From JBFMFR01 sp040752025 (GTDB lineage Bacteria; Chloroflexota; Anaerolineae; Anaerolineales; UBA4823), in NCBI GenBank assembly GCA_040752025.1, contig JBFMFR010000019.1, positions 1 through 64,000 on the forward strand: 64,000 nt of DNA, given 5' to 3'. Position numbers and translations under genes: made by a program. Below the pieces are notes generated by a model, which saw nothing but the letters and a program-made list of their open reading frames with translations, was not told the DNA's origin and did not search any database. Positions 17,133 to 25,607 of the stretch are shown one piece after another; positions within the stretch are counted from its first letter, which is position 1; each line of letters opens with the position of its first letter.

Positions 17133-17158
17133 TTCTCACTCTCCGTATAAAATAAATA

Positions 17159-17193
17159 CCCAACCCGAAAGCTTAGCCGGCCTCCAGGTTGGG
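17159..17193 (-). terminator. Probable terminator of the aminotransferase gene
   Basis: On the minus strand, CCCAACC pairs with GGTTGGG across a 21-base loop and is followed by TATTTATTTTA. The stem is only 7 bases and the loop is long, so this is a moderate call; it sits just past the aminotransferase stop and before the esterase start. Confidence 0.4.
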
Positions 17194-17211
17194 CAAATCT
17201 CAACTCATCCT

Positions 17212-18342
17212 TTATCCCAGCAGTCGCTCCAGAGCCGCCAGCAGCAAGACCACGTTCTCGGGTCGGGATGAATATCCCATCAAACCCACCCGGATCACCT
17301 TGCCTTTCAACTCTCCCAAGCCGCCGCCCACCTCGATATTGTATTCTTTTAGCAAACGTCCTCGCAGTTGCGCATCGTCCACTCCCGATGGCACGCGCAC
17401 CGTCGTCAGAGTCGGCAAACGATACTCCAAAGGCACGTGTGCGGTCAGATCCAGGGCTTGCAACCCATCCCACAGCAGTTCGGCGTTCTGGCGATGGCGT
17501 GCCCAGCGCGTCTCCAATCCCTCCTCTGCTATGATCCTCAGCGCTTCATATAGCGCGTAATAACTAGAAATTGAAGCGGTGTGGTGATAGGCGCGCTCGC
17601 TGCCCCAGTACTTTCGCAGCAAACTTAAGTCCAGATACCAGTTAGCCACCGGCGACTTGCGCCCTTCCAGCTTCTCAACCGCTCGTGGCCCCAAGGTGAT
17701 CGGGCTGGCCCCAGGAGGCCCGCCCAGGCACTTCTGCACCCCGCTGTAGCACACATCGATATCCCTGGCTCCCACCTTCACCGGCAGCCCGCCCAACGAA
17801 GTAACTGCGTCCACGATAACCAAAGCACCATGCCGGTGTGCCACTTGGACAATCTCATCCAGCGGCTGCAAAACGCCGGTGGAGGTTTCTGCATGCACAA
17901 TCGCCACCAGCTTTGCCGGGCGCGCTTTTAAGGCAGCCTCCACTTCCTCTGGTGTGAATATCTCCCCCCACGGACGCTGGATGATTTCCACTTCCCCGCC
18001 ATAGCGGCGCGCCATTTCTGCAATCCGCAGGCTGAAGAAGCCCTTCACGCACACCAGCACGCGGTCGCCCGGCTCTACCATATTGGCAACTGCCGTCTCC
18101 ATTGCCGCCGTGCCCGTGCCCGAAACAGCCAGCGTCAGCGGGTTATCCGTCTCGAACGCGTAGCGCAGCAGCTCTTGGATGCGCGACATTAATTCCAGGA
18201 AACTGGGATCCAGGTGGCCAACCAGAGGCGTGGCCATCGATTGCAGAATACGTGGATCTGCCATACTGGGCCCCGGCCCGAGCAGCACCCGGGGCGGCAT
18301 CTGTAACTGTGGAAATTTCGTCATATCGATTTGATTATCCAT
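17212..18342 (-). CDS. Class V PLP aminotransferase (alanine/serine-glyoxylate type)
   Basis: A 376-residue fold-type I PLP enzyme. Typical family marks are LLGPGPSMADPRILQ at the start, SGTGTAAMETA (phosphate-binding turn), VDAVTSLGG with the Asp that pairs with the PLP nitrogen, and Lys204 in YSGVQKCLGGPPG, which forms the Schiff base. The family transfers the amino group of alanine or serine to glyoxylate; PucG-type relatives act in purine breakdown. Substrate cannot be decided here because no photorespiratory, serine-cycle or ureide gene is adjacent. CGGAGA precedes the ATG by a few bases. Confidence 0.88.
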   Translation of the reverse strand: MDNQIDMTKFPQLQMPPRVLLGPGPSMADPRILQSMATPLVGHLDPSFLELMSRIQELLRYAFETDNPLTLAVSGTGTAAMETAVANMVEPGDRVLVCVKGFFSLRIAEMARRYGGEVEIIQRPWGEIFTPEEVEAALKARPAKLVAIVHAETSTGVLQPLDEIVQVAHRHGALVIVDAVTSLGGLPVKVGARDIDVCYSGVQKCLGGPPGASPITLGPRAVEKLEGRKSPVANWYLDLSLLRKYWGSERAYHHTASISSYYALYEALRIIAEEGLETRWARHRQNAELLWDGLQALDLTAHVPLEYRLPTLTTVRVPSGVDDAQLRGRLLKEYNIEVGGGLGELKGKVIRVGLMGYSSRPENVVLLLAALERLLG

Positions 18343-18526
18343 TGTGTCTCCGTTCTATAGAATTATCCAGCAAAATGTGCCAGGACGAAAACGGTCGCGC
18401 CACAATACACGCGGCTCATCCGCCTCTTGCTGCCTGAATCAAACCGGTCTTCTGGTGAACCTTGCAAACGAACATATCTTCACATACTTTAACCTGCCTG
18501 CTATGATCGGCACTTCACAAGGTGCC

Positions 18527-19087
18527 TTACCCACCCACAATGCTGATGGTCACATAGGTTCCATCGAACAGGAAATCCACCTCGATTTCAACAGTAGCCT
18601 TACGCCCTTCTTTTTGGAAAACCAGCTTGGCCATCTCGTTAGGCAAATCGACCTTGGATTCGGCTTCCACCTTTATCCACCCGTTCACAGGCATCTCGCG
18701 CTCGTAGAAATCCACCGCGGCCTTGATTTCTGCCTCTACCCCATATTCAACGGAAGTCGGGGAAGTGAAATCCATCTTTGCTCCCGGCATCACCGGGATA
18801 TCCGCCGGCTTCTCTCCCATCGGCTCTTCGGTCTCGTCGAAGAATGGGATGCCCGTTTCATCGAGAAATGGGATATCGGTAAACTCAGCCGCCATGGTAT
18901 CGATCATTCCTTCACCGCCCATATCCGTTATCAGCGCATCGACCTCAGTTCCGATGCTTTCCATCTCGGTCTCGATACCTTTCTCTATCTGGCGCTCGAC
19001 GACCCCCGAGAGCATACTGCAGCCCAGGGCGATTACAACCAGGATAGAGATCAGCCAAAGATATTGAAAGAGTTTCTTGCTGTGCAT
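18527..19087 (-). CDS. Lipoprotein with C-terminal 'FY-EM-GW' domain
   Basis: A 186-residue lipoprotein: signal helix LISILVVIALGC with a lipobox ending in the lipidated Cys. An acidic linker rich in Glu, Asp and Met follows, then an 80-residue folded domain. The domain carries AAVDFYEREMPVNGWIKVE, then KLVFQKEGRKATVEI and YVTISIVGG. A very similar pattern ends the lipoprotein at 44514-45707, so both belong to one domain family. Function unknown. GGAGGAACT precedes the ATG. Confidence 0.75.
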   Translation of the reverse strand: MHSKKLFQYLWLISILVVIALGCSMLSGVVERQIEKGIETEMESIGTEVDALITDMGGEGMIDTMAAEFTDIPFLDETGIPFFDETEEPMGEKPADIPVMPGAKMDFTSPTSVEYGVEAEIKAAVDFYEREMPVNGWIKVEAESKVDLPNEMAKLVFQKEGRKATVEIEVDFLFDGTYVTISIVGG

Positions 19088-19169
19088 AGTTCCTCCAAAA
19101 ACCTTGCTTCACTAAACTTGTTCAGAAAAACCGACTAACCTTCCATACCGCTAAATTAATTTGCTAATA

Positions 19170-19413
19170 TCAAACCAGGATGACCTTAGCCAGCGCTTCC
19201 AGGCCAGCTAAATCATCCAAATCCAGCCATTGCAGCATTACCCGCTGCGCGCCAGCTTCCCCCAACAACGCAATCTGTTCTCCGATTTCCACCGCATCCC
19301 CAACCAAAATCCCTTCCTTCCGCACCCAAATCTTCTACCGCCCGGGCAATGCGCTGCCAGCGCTCCCAATTCAGGCCATTCTGCCCTTCGATCATGAGCG
19401 CAATTTCAATCAT
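19170..19413 (-). pseudogene. Remnant of an LLM-class (F420-type) flavin oxidoreductase
   Basis: The ATG at 19413 overlaps the last bases of the FBPase gene and gives MIEIALMIEGQNGLNWERWQ and about ten more residues, the typical start of LLM-class F420-dependent oxidoreductases. The frame then shifts. In another frame the last residues before the stop at 19170 read GAQRVMLQWLDLDDLAGLEALA, the typical end of the same family. About 220 central residues are missing. An internal deletion that broke the frame explains this. It was probably once translationally coupled to fbp. Confidence 0.8.
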
Positions 19414-20428
19414 AATGCTGGACAAACTCCTCAGCTTTTTGAACAAGTTCGAGATTGCCAATAAACAGTGGCGTGCGCTGGTGCAAACCCTTCGGAACGA
19501 TCTCGGAGATCGGCCTTCTGCCATCCGATGCCCTGCCCCCCGCTTGTTCGGCCAGGAAAGCCAGCGGCGCAGCCTCATACAGCAGTCGCAGCTTGCCCTC
19601 CGGCTTCTTGGTTTCGGCCGGATAATAAAACACGCCGCCTGCCAGTAGATTGCGATGGAAATCCGCCACCAGCGAACCCACGTAACGCAACGAGAGCGGC
19701 GTCTCGATTTTCCCATCTAGTCCCTGTAAGTAATCGGTGTAACGTCGCACACCCTCCGACCAATTCCGGCGATACCCCAGGTTTACGCTGAAGTAAGTGG
19801 GTGCGTCTGGAATGCGAATGCGGTCGTGGGACAGCAGAAATTCGCCTACAGTAGGATCCAGCGTAAAACCGTGTACGCCATCTCCAGTGGTGTAAACCAG
19901 CATGGTACTCATCCCGTAAATAATATACCCCGCTGCCACCAAACGGTTTCCTGGCTGCAAACAATCAACCAGCTTACCGCGCCCGGAACGCGTCACCCGC
20001 TTGTAGATTGAAAAGATCGTCCCAACCGGGATATTGAAATCGATGTTCGAAGAACCATCCAGAGGGTCGAATAGCAATACATATTTGCCCTTGGGATATC
20101 GTTCGGGGATCGGCAGCAAGCCCTCATGCTCTTCGGAGGCCATTGCTGCCAGCCGTCCGGTATGATCATTCAATCGGTAGATCGTCAGGTCTGCCAGTCG
20201 ATCCAGCTTCTGAACCACTTCTCCCTGGATGTTGATTTCCCCTGTACGCCCCAGGATTTCTGCCAGTCCAGCGCGTGTGGTTTTGCTGGCAATTACTTTC
20301 CCCGCTAAAGCAATGTCATAGAGAAGCTGCGTTAGCACACCTGTAGCCTCCGGGTGATGACGTTGCTCTTCCAGGATATGGCGTTCAATCGTTATGATTG
20401 GTACATGCCCTTGATCATCAGCAACCAT
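19406..20428 (-). CDS. fbp: Fructose-1,6-bisphosphatase class I
   Basis: A 340-residue class I FBPase converting fructose-1,6-bisphosphate to fructose-6-phosphate in gluconeogenesis or the pentose cycle. The metal-binding block LLFDPLDGSSNID is intact, as are the early helix GKVIASKTTRAGL, the SMTTMLVYTTGDG-like loop (YGMSTMLVYTTGDGVHGFTL) and the C-terminal signature GGVFYYPAETKKPEGKLRL. Length equals the family norm. AGGGAATAGC precedes the ATG. The stop overlaps the broken LLM gene by 8 bases. Confidence 0.96.
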   Translation of the reverse strand: MVADDQGHVPIITIERHILEEQRHHPEATGVLTQLLYDIALAGKVIASKTTRAGLAEILGRTGEINIQGEVVQKLDRLADLTIYRLNDHTGRLAAMASEEHEGLLPIPERYPKGKYVLLFDPLDGSSNIDFNIPVGTIFSIYKRVTRSGRGKLVDCLQPGNRLVAAGYIIYGMSTMLVYTTGDGVHGFTLDPTVGEFLLSHDRIRIPDAPTYFSVNLGYRRNWSEGVRRYTDYLQGLDGKIETPLSLRYVGSLVADFHRNLLAGGVFYYPAETKKPEGKLRLLYEAAPLAFLAEQAGGRASDGRRPISEIVPKGLHQRTPLFIGNLELVQKAEEFVQHYD

Positions 20429-20630
20429 GCTATTCCCTTTTCAGAAGATGAATGTTAGAGGTCTCGTCCGGGTATCGGTGTTTGTGCCTTGCTCTAGCAC
20501 CCATTATACAGGATTATTGGGCCTCTGGTGCGCAGCCGCGCTTCAATCTCATCCAAATCTCATTGACGAGTTTCTAAAAATGAAGTAAGCTAAACTCCAG
20601 TAAAAATTACCCAAAATAAATCCAATAACC

Positions 20631-22490
20631 GTGAAAATACACAGCGACTCGATCCGGAAACTGCTTACAATACCGTGGATAGCAGAAATCATAGCCCTCA
20701 TAGGCGGGTTGTGGAGCACTCTACAGCTTTGGCGTTTTGCCCATCTGCAAGACTCGGTGCTCGATGAGGGAGCTTATGTCTACAAAGGCTATTTATTTGC
20801 CAGTGGTCAATACCAGCCCTACCAGCCCTATGGGCCCTGGAGCAACCACATGCCGCTGGCCTTTCTCATCCCGGGTTACATCCAGGAATGGTTTGGGCCA
20901 GGCTTACGCACCGCGCGTCTGTTTGCCATATTCACAGCGATCCTGATGCTATTAGGCCTCTGGCTGCTCATCCGGCGGCTGAGCACGCGCGGGTGGGCCG
21001 CGAGCGCGATCTGGATCATGGCGCTAAACCCGGCCATGCTGAAAGCTTACAGCACGGCCGTATCGCAAGGATTGACTGCCTGCATGCTGGTCTGGGTTCT
21101 GGTGCTCGTTTTGGGAGAACGCCGTTCAGTCTGGCAGTTGGTGCTGGGGTCAATCCTGGCCGGATTGATCGTGATGACGCGCGAAAATATGCTCCCGATC
21201 CTGCCCCTCCTGGTGCTCTATTTGCTTTGGGAATATGGCTGGCGGATTGGCCTGCTATCGGCCTTCGCCAGCGGCCTGACCTTGATCTTCTTTTTCGCCC
21301 TGTACTGGCCCAATATCATGCAAGTGTGGAATCGTCTGCCGCGCTGGGCCACTCCCTTTCTGAGCGCCTGGCGGCTTCCCAAGGACTACGATGGCACTTG
21401 GGACCCTACGGTCACCAACGCCGGTCGCGTTTTGAGCTTCTTCCATGCACTGCGCTTTCAATTTGCCAGCATCATAGGCCCTCTCGCAGCAGTACTGCTT
21501 TGGCCCAAGACTTGGAAAAGCAAAGCTCAATTCCGCAGCGGGGTTTTTCTCCTGGCGCTTTTCGTGGCCTTGATGGCCACGCACATGTGGGCTGCTCTGG
21601 GCAAAGAGTATTGTGTTTTCTGCCTGGCAGGTTACGTGGCATTCTTCTCTCCCTTGGGCCTGATCCTGCTGATCCTGACCTTTCAAAACTGGCGCAGCCA
21701 GCTCCCCATCTGGTTGCAAGTAATCATTATCGTTATGATCTTATCCAGCAGCGCCGGGTTGGGTTTTGGATCTTTCGAAGAATTAGGCAAATCTATCTAC
21801 AATATCAGCATTCCGCAATGGCTGTTGGGTTCAAGTACCCCGGGTTCGGCCGCCCTGGGTGCAGTGTTGGTCAACAAATTCGGCCTGCTGGCGCAAGATT
21901 TACGCCGAATCTTGCCCACCGTCTTTGGCTTTGCCTTAGGGGTTTTGGTATTGCTCCTGGCCTGGAGCGCCAGGAAAATCACCCATTCCAGGCGCCAATC
22001 GTTTGGATACTGGTCTTTGGTTACTTTTCTTGTTCTCGGGATTTTGCTCAGCCCAACCCTGGTTCTGGGCGGCGGTTATAATGCTTATGACTGTTCAGAA
22101 GATGTAATCGCTTCTTACGAAGCTGCCGGGCAGCACCTGGCTGCCACGATTCCCCCTGGCTCACGCGTTTACTGGCGCGGCACTCTTTCTGCTGTTCCGC
22201 TGCTGTATGTGCCGGACATCCGCATCTATCCGCCCCAAATCAACGATGGCTACACTTACCTGGAAGGCGGTGAAGATCTGGATCAGATCTATCGCCTGGG
22301 CAGGTGGAACGAAGCTCTGGCGCGCCAGTGGTTGGATGAAGCCGATATCTTGCTGGTCGAAGCCCGCTTTTTCAAAGGCTGGCTGCGCGACGCCATCATG
22401 ACTCTGCCCCTAGAACAATTACCACCCACGCCGCCCACCGTTTATTGCCGGGAAGACTCGCAAATCTTGATCTTCAAGAAAATCCCCTGA
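20631..22490 (+). CDS. GT-C fold membrane glycosyltransferase (ArnT/PMT-like)
   Basis: A 619-residue polytopic membrane protein with about eleven hydrophobic helices and a soluble C-terminus (about 485-619). After the first helix comes the conserved acidic loop DSVLDEGAYVYKG; the Asp-Glu pair is typical of the catalytic loop of GT39/PMT-2-type enzymes, which move sugars from polyprenyl-phosphate donors to lipids or proteins on the outer face. Start is GTG at 20631 with weak upstream signals; TTGACG at 20563 with TAAGCT 17 bases on is a possible promoter. The polyprenyl diphosphate synthase nearby could supply the carrier lipid (inference). Confidence 0.7.
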   Translation: MKIHSDSIRKLLTIPWIAEIIALIGGLWSTLQLWRFAHLQDSVLDEGAYVYKGYLFASGQYQPYQPYGPWSNHMPLAFLIPGYIQEWFGPGLRTARLFAIFTAILMLLGLWLLIRRLSTRGWAASAIWIMALNPAMLKAYSTAVSQGLTACMLVWVLVLVLGERRSVWQLVLGSILAGLIVMTRENMLPILPLLVLYLLWEYGWRIGLLSAFASGLTLIFFFALYWPNIMQVWNRLPRWATPFLSAWRLPKDYDGTWDPTVTNAGRVLSFFHALRFQFASIIGPLAAVLLWPKTWKSKAQFRSGVFLLALFVALMATHMWAALGKEYCVFCLAGYVAFFSPLGLILLILTFQNWRSQLPIWLQVIIIVMILSSSAGLGFGSFEELGKSIYNISIPQWLLGSSTPGSAALGAVLVNKFGLLAQDLRRILPTVFGFALGVLVLLLAWSARKITHSRRQSFGYWSLVTFLVLGILLSPTLVLGGGYNAYDCSEDVIASYEAAGQHLAATIPPGSRVYWRGTLSAVPLLYVPDIRIYPPQINDGYTYLEGGEDLDQIYRLGRWNEALARQWLDEADILLVEARFFKGWLRDAIMTLPLEQLPPTPPTVYCREDSQILIFKKIP

Positions 22491-22503
22491 TCTACATCTC
22501 GAA

Positions 22504-23370
22504 TCAGCCCGATCCCACCAGTTTAGCCAGAACGATCCAATCGCCTGGGTGATTGGCAAACTTCACCCCTTGACAGGCAACACCGGCCTTCACCAGCCGC
22601 TCCACGGCGCGTTCTACTGCCACCAGACGCCAGCCAAACAGCTTGCGGATATCACCCACCCGAGCCGCACCAACCGAAATCAGATAGGCTTCCAATAGTC
22701 TCTGGCAGGCCTGGTTTTCTGTGATCTCGTGTGCCTGGTCAGGTAGTTCTGGATAGTGGCGCGCCACGACATCATAAGCAAAGGCGTAATGCCAGGCGCC
22801 GGCCTGTGTCACCCGCACCGGCAAAATCTTGAAATCCGCCTGCAGGTTGGTCAAAGCCCGGTTGAAGCGCCCCTCGCTGCCCACGCCCGATAGGTGTGTG
22901 GCCCGTCGTAGTGCGGGTGTATCTAACGCCCCCTCGTCCAACAGCACCTCGTACACCGTTTTTGCTTCCTGCGTCAACTTCCCCTGTTCGTACAGGGTCA
23001 AATAATCATCCTCGTAAGAGCCGTAGTTCTCAGACAGGGCATAGAAATAGGGCAATAGATCGAAGGAAATCATCGTAGCTTTCTTGCGCAGCACCTTGGC
23101 GTAGTACCAATCCCGCCCGCCCAGTAATGCATCCTTCCAACCCCAGGTAATATGACCTGGATCGTCGTGAGCATCCGCCACCGGACGGTCCCCCGCCGCC
23201 GCCACCCACAGGCTGGGCAACACCACGCCGGTGATCGGCCAAAAATAGACAAAGCCGCGCTCATTTACCCACCGTACAGCTTCTTCGGGTGTGTGAACAC
23301 GCCTACCGGGTAATGCACAGAAAACTTCAGATCGATAGCTTTGGATAGATTTGAAAGATGAATCTGGCAT
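22504..23370 (-). CDS. AlkZ/YcaQ-related winged-helix protein
   Basis: A 288-residue protein with winged-helix character. It starts with a region AVRWVNERGFVYFWPI, contains WKDALLGGRDWYYAKVLRKK, a central helical domain with LDTPALRRATHLSGVGSEGRFNRALTNLQ, and a C-terminal wing with DIRKLFGWRLVAVERAVERLVKAGV. The overall pattern resembles AlkZ-related members of the YcaQ/AlkZ group (HTH-42), whose characterised members are DNA glycosylases for bulky lesions or crosslinks. I see no clear catalytic QxQ/QxD motif, so a glycosylase activity is not shown. It lies 17 bases past the prenyltransferase start-side neighbour's end and may share its transcript. Confidence 0.6.
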   Translation of the reverse strand: MPDSSFKSIQSYRSEVFCALPGRRVHTPEEAVRWVNERGFVYFWPITGVVLPSLWVAAAGDRPVADAHDDPGHITWGWKDALLGGRDWYYAKVLRKKATMISFDLLPYFYALSENYGSYEDDYLTLYEQGKLTQEAKTVYEVLLDEGALDTPALRRATHLSGVGSEGRFNRALTNLQADFKILPVRVTQAGAWHYAFAYDVVARHYPELPDQAHEITENQACQRLLEAYLISVGAARVGDIRKLFGWRLVAVERAVERLVKAGVACQGVKFANHPGDWIVLAKLVGSG

Positions 23371-23387
23371 TGCAAGATTTTACCAGA

Positions 23388-24395
23388 TTACCCCTGGCGT
23401 TTCACGACTGTCTCGGCCAATGCAAACATCCCCGAAACATAAACCGAGTCTGGCAGCCTGGCTAATGCACTTTGCCCCTGTGCCGCCAGCCGCCGCGCCT
23501 CCTCCATCGCTGCTTCAACGGCTCCGGCCCGGCGCACCTTTTCGATCAGGCGCTCAATCGCCGGATGGTTGCCATCTCGCTCGTTTAACACAACCAGCAG
23601 GTCAGCATCATCCGGGTTTGCCTCAGCGTAGATAATCGCCGGCAGAGTGAACAGGCCCTGGCGCAGATCACTCCCGATAGGCTTGCCCACCTGCTCGATT
23701 GAACCAGAAATATCGAGTACATCATCCACAATCTGAAACGCCATCCCCACATCATGCCCATATTCGACGATGGCCTCCAGGAGCTCGCTCTCGGCCTGCG
23801 CTAAAATTGCTGGGGCTTGCATTGCCAGGACGAACATTGCAGCCGTCTTTGCGTAGATGCGCTGGTAGTATTCCTTCCGGTCGATCTGCCAGCGCGAGAA
23901 GCGCTGAGCAATTTCACCATTTAGGACCACCATCAAGGTCCTGACAAAAAGTTCCATCACCTTCAGGTCTCCTGCCTGTAACACCAGGTTGGCGGCCCTG
24001 GAAAACAGGTAATCGCCCGCCAGGACAGCCGCGTCGGGATCCCAGGTTGAGTTCAACGTGGGCGCGCTTCGCCGCATCGAGGCCCCATCGATTAGATCAT
24101 CGTGAACCAATGTAGCGGTGTGCAGCAATTCGATCCCGGCTGCAACAACAACTGCGTTTTCGAAATCGGCATCGAAGCTGCCAGCCGATAGCAAGCACAG
24201 CGCCGGCCGCACGCGCTTTCCACCAGCCCGCAGCAGACCATCGATCACCGCGGTCAGCAAAATATGTTCATCCGCCGCAGCCTGTCGCAGTCTGGCTTCG
24301 ACTGCCTGCATGCCAGATTGCACAGGTGCAATCCAGGGAAGGATAGCCGGCACAATCATAGGTGTAAGCGTATCTAGCAAATCAGCGCTGGCCAT
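23388..24395 (-). CDS. Polyprenyl diphosphate synthase (trans-isoprenyl)
   Basis: A 335-residue all-helical prenyltransferase that condenses isopentenyl diphosphate onto allylic diphosphates to make long-chain quinone or lipid precursors. Both Asp-rich motifs are present: LVHDDLIDGA (with ASMRR after it) and FQIVDDVLDISG; GGKRVRPAL near the N-terminus binds IPP. Chain length cannot be fixed exactly, though bulk-size residues before the first motif (HTATL) are small, favouring long products. It follows the GbsR-type regulator by 14 bases and is probably in its operon. Confidence 0.92.
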   Translation of the reverse strand: MASADLLDTLTPMIVPAILPWIAPVQSGMQAVEARLRQAAADEHILLTAVIDGLLRAGGKRVRPALCLLSAGSFDADFENAVVVAAGIELLHTATLVHDDLIDGASMRRSAPTLNSTWDPDAAVLAGDYLFSRAANLVLQAGDLKVMELFVRTLMVVLNGEIAQRFSRWQIDRKEYYQRIYAKTAAMFVLAMQAPAILAQAESELLEAIVEYGHDVGMAFQIVDDVLDISGSIEQVGKPIGSDLRQGLFTLPAIIYAEANPDDADLLVVLNERDGNHPAIERLIEKVRRAGAVEAAMEEARRLAAQGQSALARLPDSVYVSGMFALAETVVKRQG

Positions 24396-24409
24396 AGCAA
24401 TACTCCAAA

Positions 24410-24949
24410 CTAACTCCGGATCGTTTTATTCAGCAATTTTACAAGCCGGTCACTTGTCTTGGCGGCCTTCTTCAAAGTTTCGGTGGGCAATTCTTCTGCT
24501 TGCTCGTATACACTCATGACAACATCGAAGAACTCCAACATTTCCCGCAAACGTTCGCATACGTGAGCATCCACTTGATTGTCATCTCTGACTTCCTCCA
24601 CGCTTTTCTGCAAGATCGCCATCGCCGGATCGATCTCGCGCCGCTTGCGCTCGCGCAAGATCACCCGGAACATCTCCCACACGTCACTCATCGTCTCGAA
24701 ATGATCCCGGCGGTCCCCCAGGATGTGCACGGTGCGCACGACCCCCCATCCCAGCAATTCTCGCAGGCCCGTGCTTACAGTAGAACGAGCAATCGACAGA
24801 GTCTCGCTGATCTCCTCTGCTGTCAAAGGGCTGGGCGAAAGGTACAACATTGCATAAATTTGCGCCATCGTACGGTTCAAACCCCAACTTGTTCCCATCT
24901 CACCCCAGTGCAGGATGAACTTTTTCATAACCGGAGTCAATTCAGCCAT
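24410..24949 (-). CDS. GbsR/MarR-type transcriptional regulator
   Basis: A 179-residue regulator. The winged helix-turn-helix lies at about 20-90 with LTAEEISETLSIARSTVSTGLREL as recognition region and the wing VRTVHILGDRRDHFET, typical of the GbsR family. The C-terminal half is helical and likely dimerises. It heads a minus-strand run with the prenyl synthase and the AlkZ-like gene. The inverted repeat at 24988-25013, about 40 bases upstream, is the natural candidate for autoregulation. The inducer is unknown; the family includes osmoprotectant-responsive repressors. Confidence 0.83.
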   Translation of the reverse strand: MAELTPVMKKFILHWGEMGTSWGLNRTMAQIYAMLYLSPSPLTAEEISETLSIARSTVSTGLRELLGWGVVRTVHILGDRRDHFETMSDVWEMFRVILRERKRREIDPAMAILQKSVEEVRDDNQVDAHVCERLREMLEFFDVVMSVYEQAEELPTETLKKAAKTSDRLVKLLNKTIRS

Positions 24950-24987
24950 TGTTTTTGCAGCCTGTTCTCTACGTATATTTCAGTTAT

Positions 24988-25013
24988 TTTCGATTTTACC
25001 GAAATAATCGAAA
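24988..25013. promoter_or_regulatory. Inverted repeat upstream of the GbsR-type gene (candidate operator)
   Basis: TTTCGATT and AATCGAAA form perfect 8-base arms around a 10-base spacer. The word ACCGAAAT occurs inside the spacer and again at about 25023-25030. The repeat lies 39 bases upstream of the regulator start in an AT-rich gap, where an autoregulatory site is expected. Confidence 0.55.
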
Positions 25014-25059
25014 TTTGTCAAACCGAAATTACACACCCTTCTCGTAAGCGCCTCGCCGA

Positions 25060-25587
25060 TCAGGGCACAGTGAATTCCTGCAACTGGCGTTCTATCGTTA
25101 TATATTTCGTCTGGCAGTTGAATGATTCGCCCCCAAAATCGCGCTCGCACCAGCGGATCCGGTATTTGCCAAAGTCAGAAATTGGATACTCCCCATAGTA
25201 ATTGGGAGCCAGCCAACCCAGGAAAATAATCTCGCCAGAATTCTTGAAGCGATACAGGTTGACGTTAACGCCCGTTTTATTCCGAATCCGGTACCACAAG
25301 CCAGTCAGAGTCGTGGGCGTAAAGCTGAAAGTTGCCCAACCCGTAGATTCTGCGCTGGGCAATTCAGTAGGTGTCTCCGTGATGGTGGGCGCAGCGCTTG
25401 GTGCAGGTGTGTCTGTGGCAATTGGCTCAACAACCTCAGGAAGTGGGGTATCGGTTGGCACAGGCGTATCACTGGGCACAGGCGTCTCGGTTGGAGTAGC
25501 CGCCCGGAAAGTTGGGAAAGAGCAGCTTGCCACCAGGCTGGCACAAACAATCACCATGCTACATACGCGCCCAAAGGGAATCCTCAT
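25060..25587 (-). CDS. Lipoprotein sharing the extracellular domain of the adjacent kinase
   Basis: A 175-residue lipoprotein with signal VCSMVIVCASLVASC ending in a lipobox Cys, a Thr/Pro/Glu spacer (TPTETPVPSDTPVPTDTP) reaching through the wall, and an 80-residue C-terminal domain. That domain aligns along its full length with the end of the kinase encoded just upstream: shared marks are IRNKTG, NLYR, FLGWL, YYGEY, CERD, NC and QEFTVP. The start codon lies 20 bases past the kinase stop, so the two genes form an operon. The domain is probably a ligand- or partner-binding module on the outer surface (inference). Confidence 0.8.
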   Translation of the reverse strand: MRIPFGRVCSMVIVCASLVASCSFPTFRAATPTETPVPSDTPVPTDTPLPEVVEPIATDTPAPSAAPTITETPTELPSAESTGWATFSFTPTTLTGLWYRIRNKTGVNVNLYRFKNSGEIIFLGWLAPNYYGEYPISDFGKYRIRWCERDFGGESFNCQTKYITIERQLQEFTVP

Positions 25588-25607
25588 CGTTTTATTCCTT
25601 TCTGAAC

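Noticed and set aside
20888..22081. 397-residue plus-strand frame inside the membrane glycosyltransferase gene
   Set aside because: Shifted frame of a real gene with no hydrophobic pattern of its own and an implausible composition.
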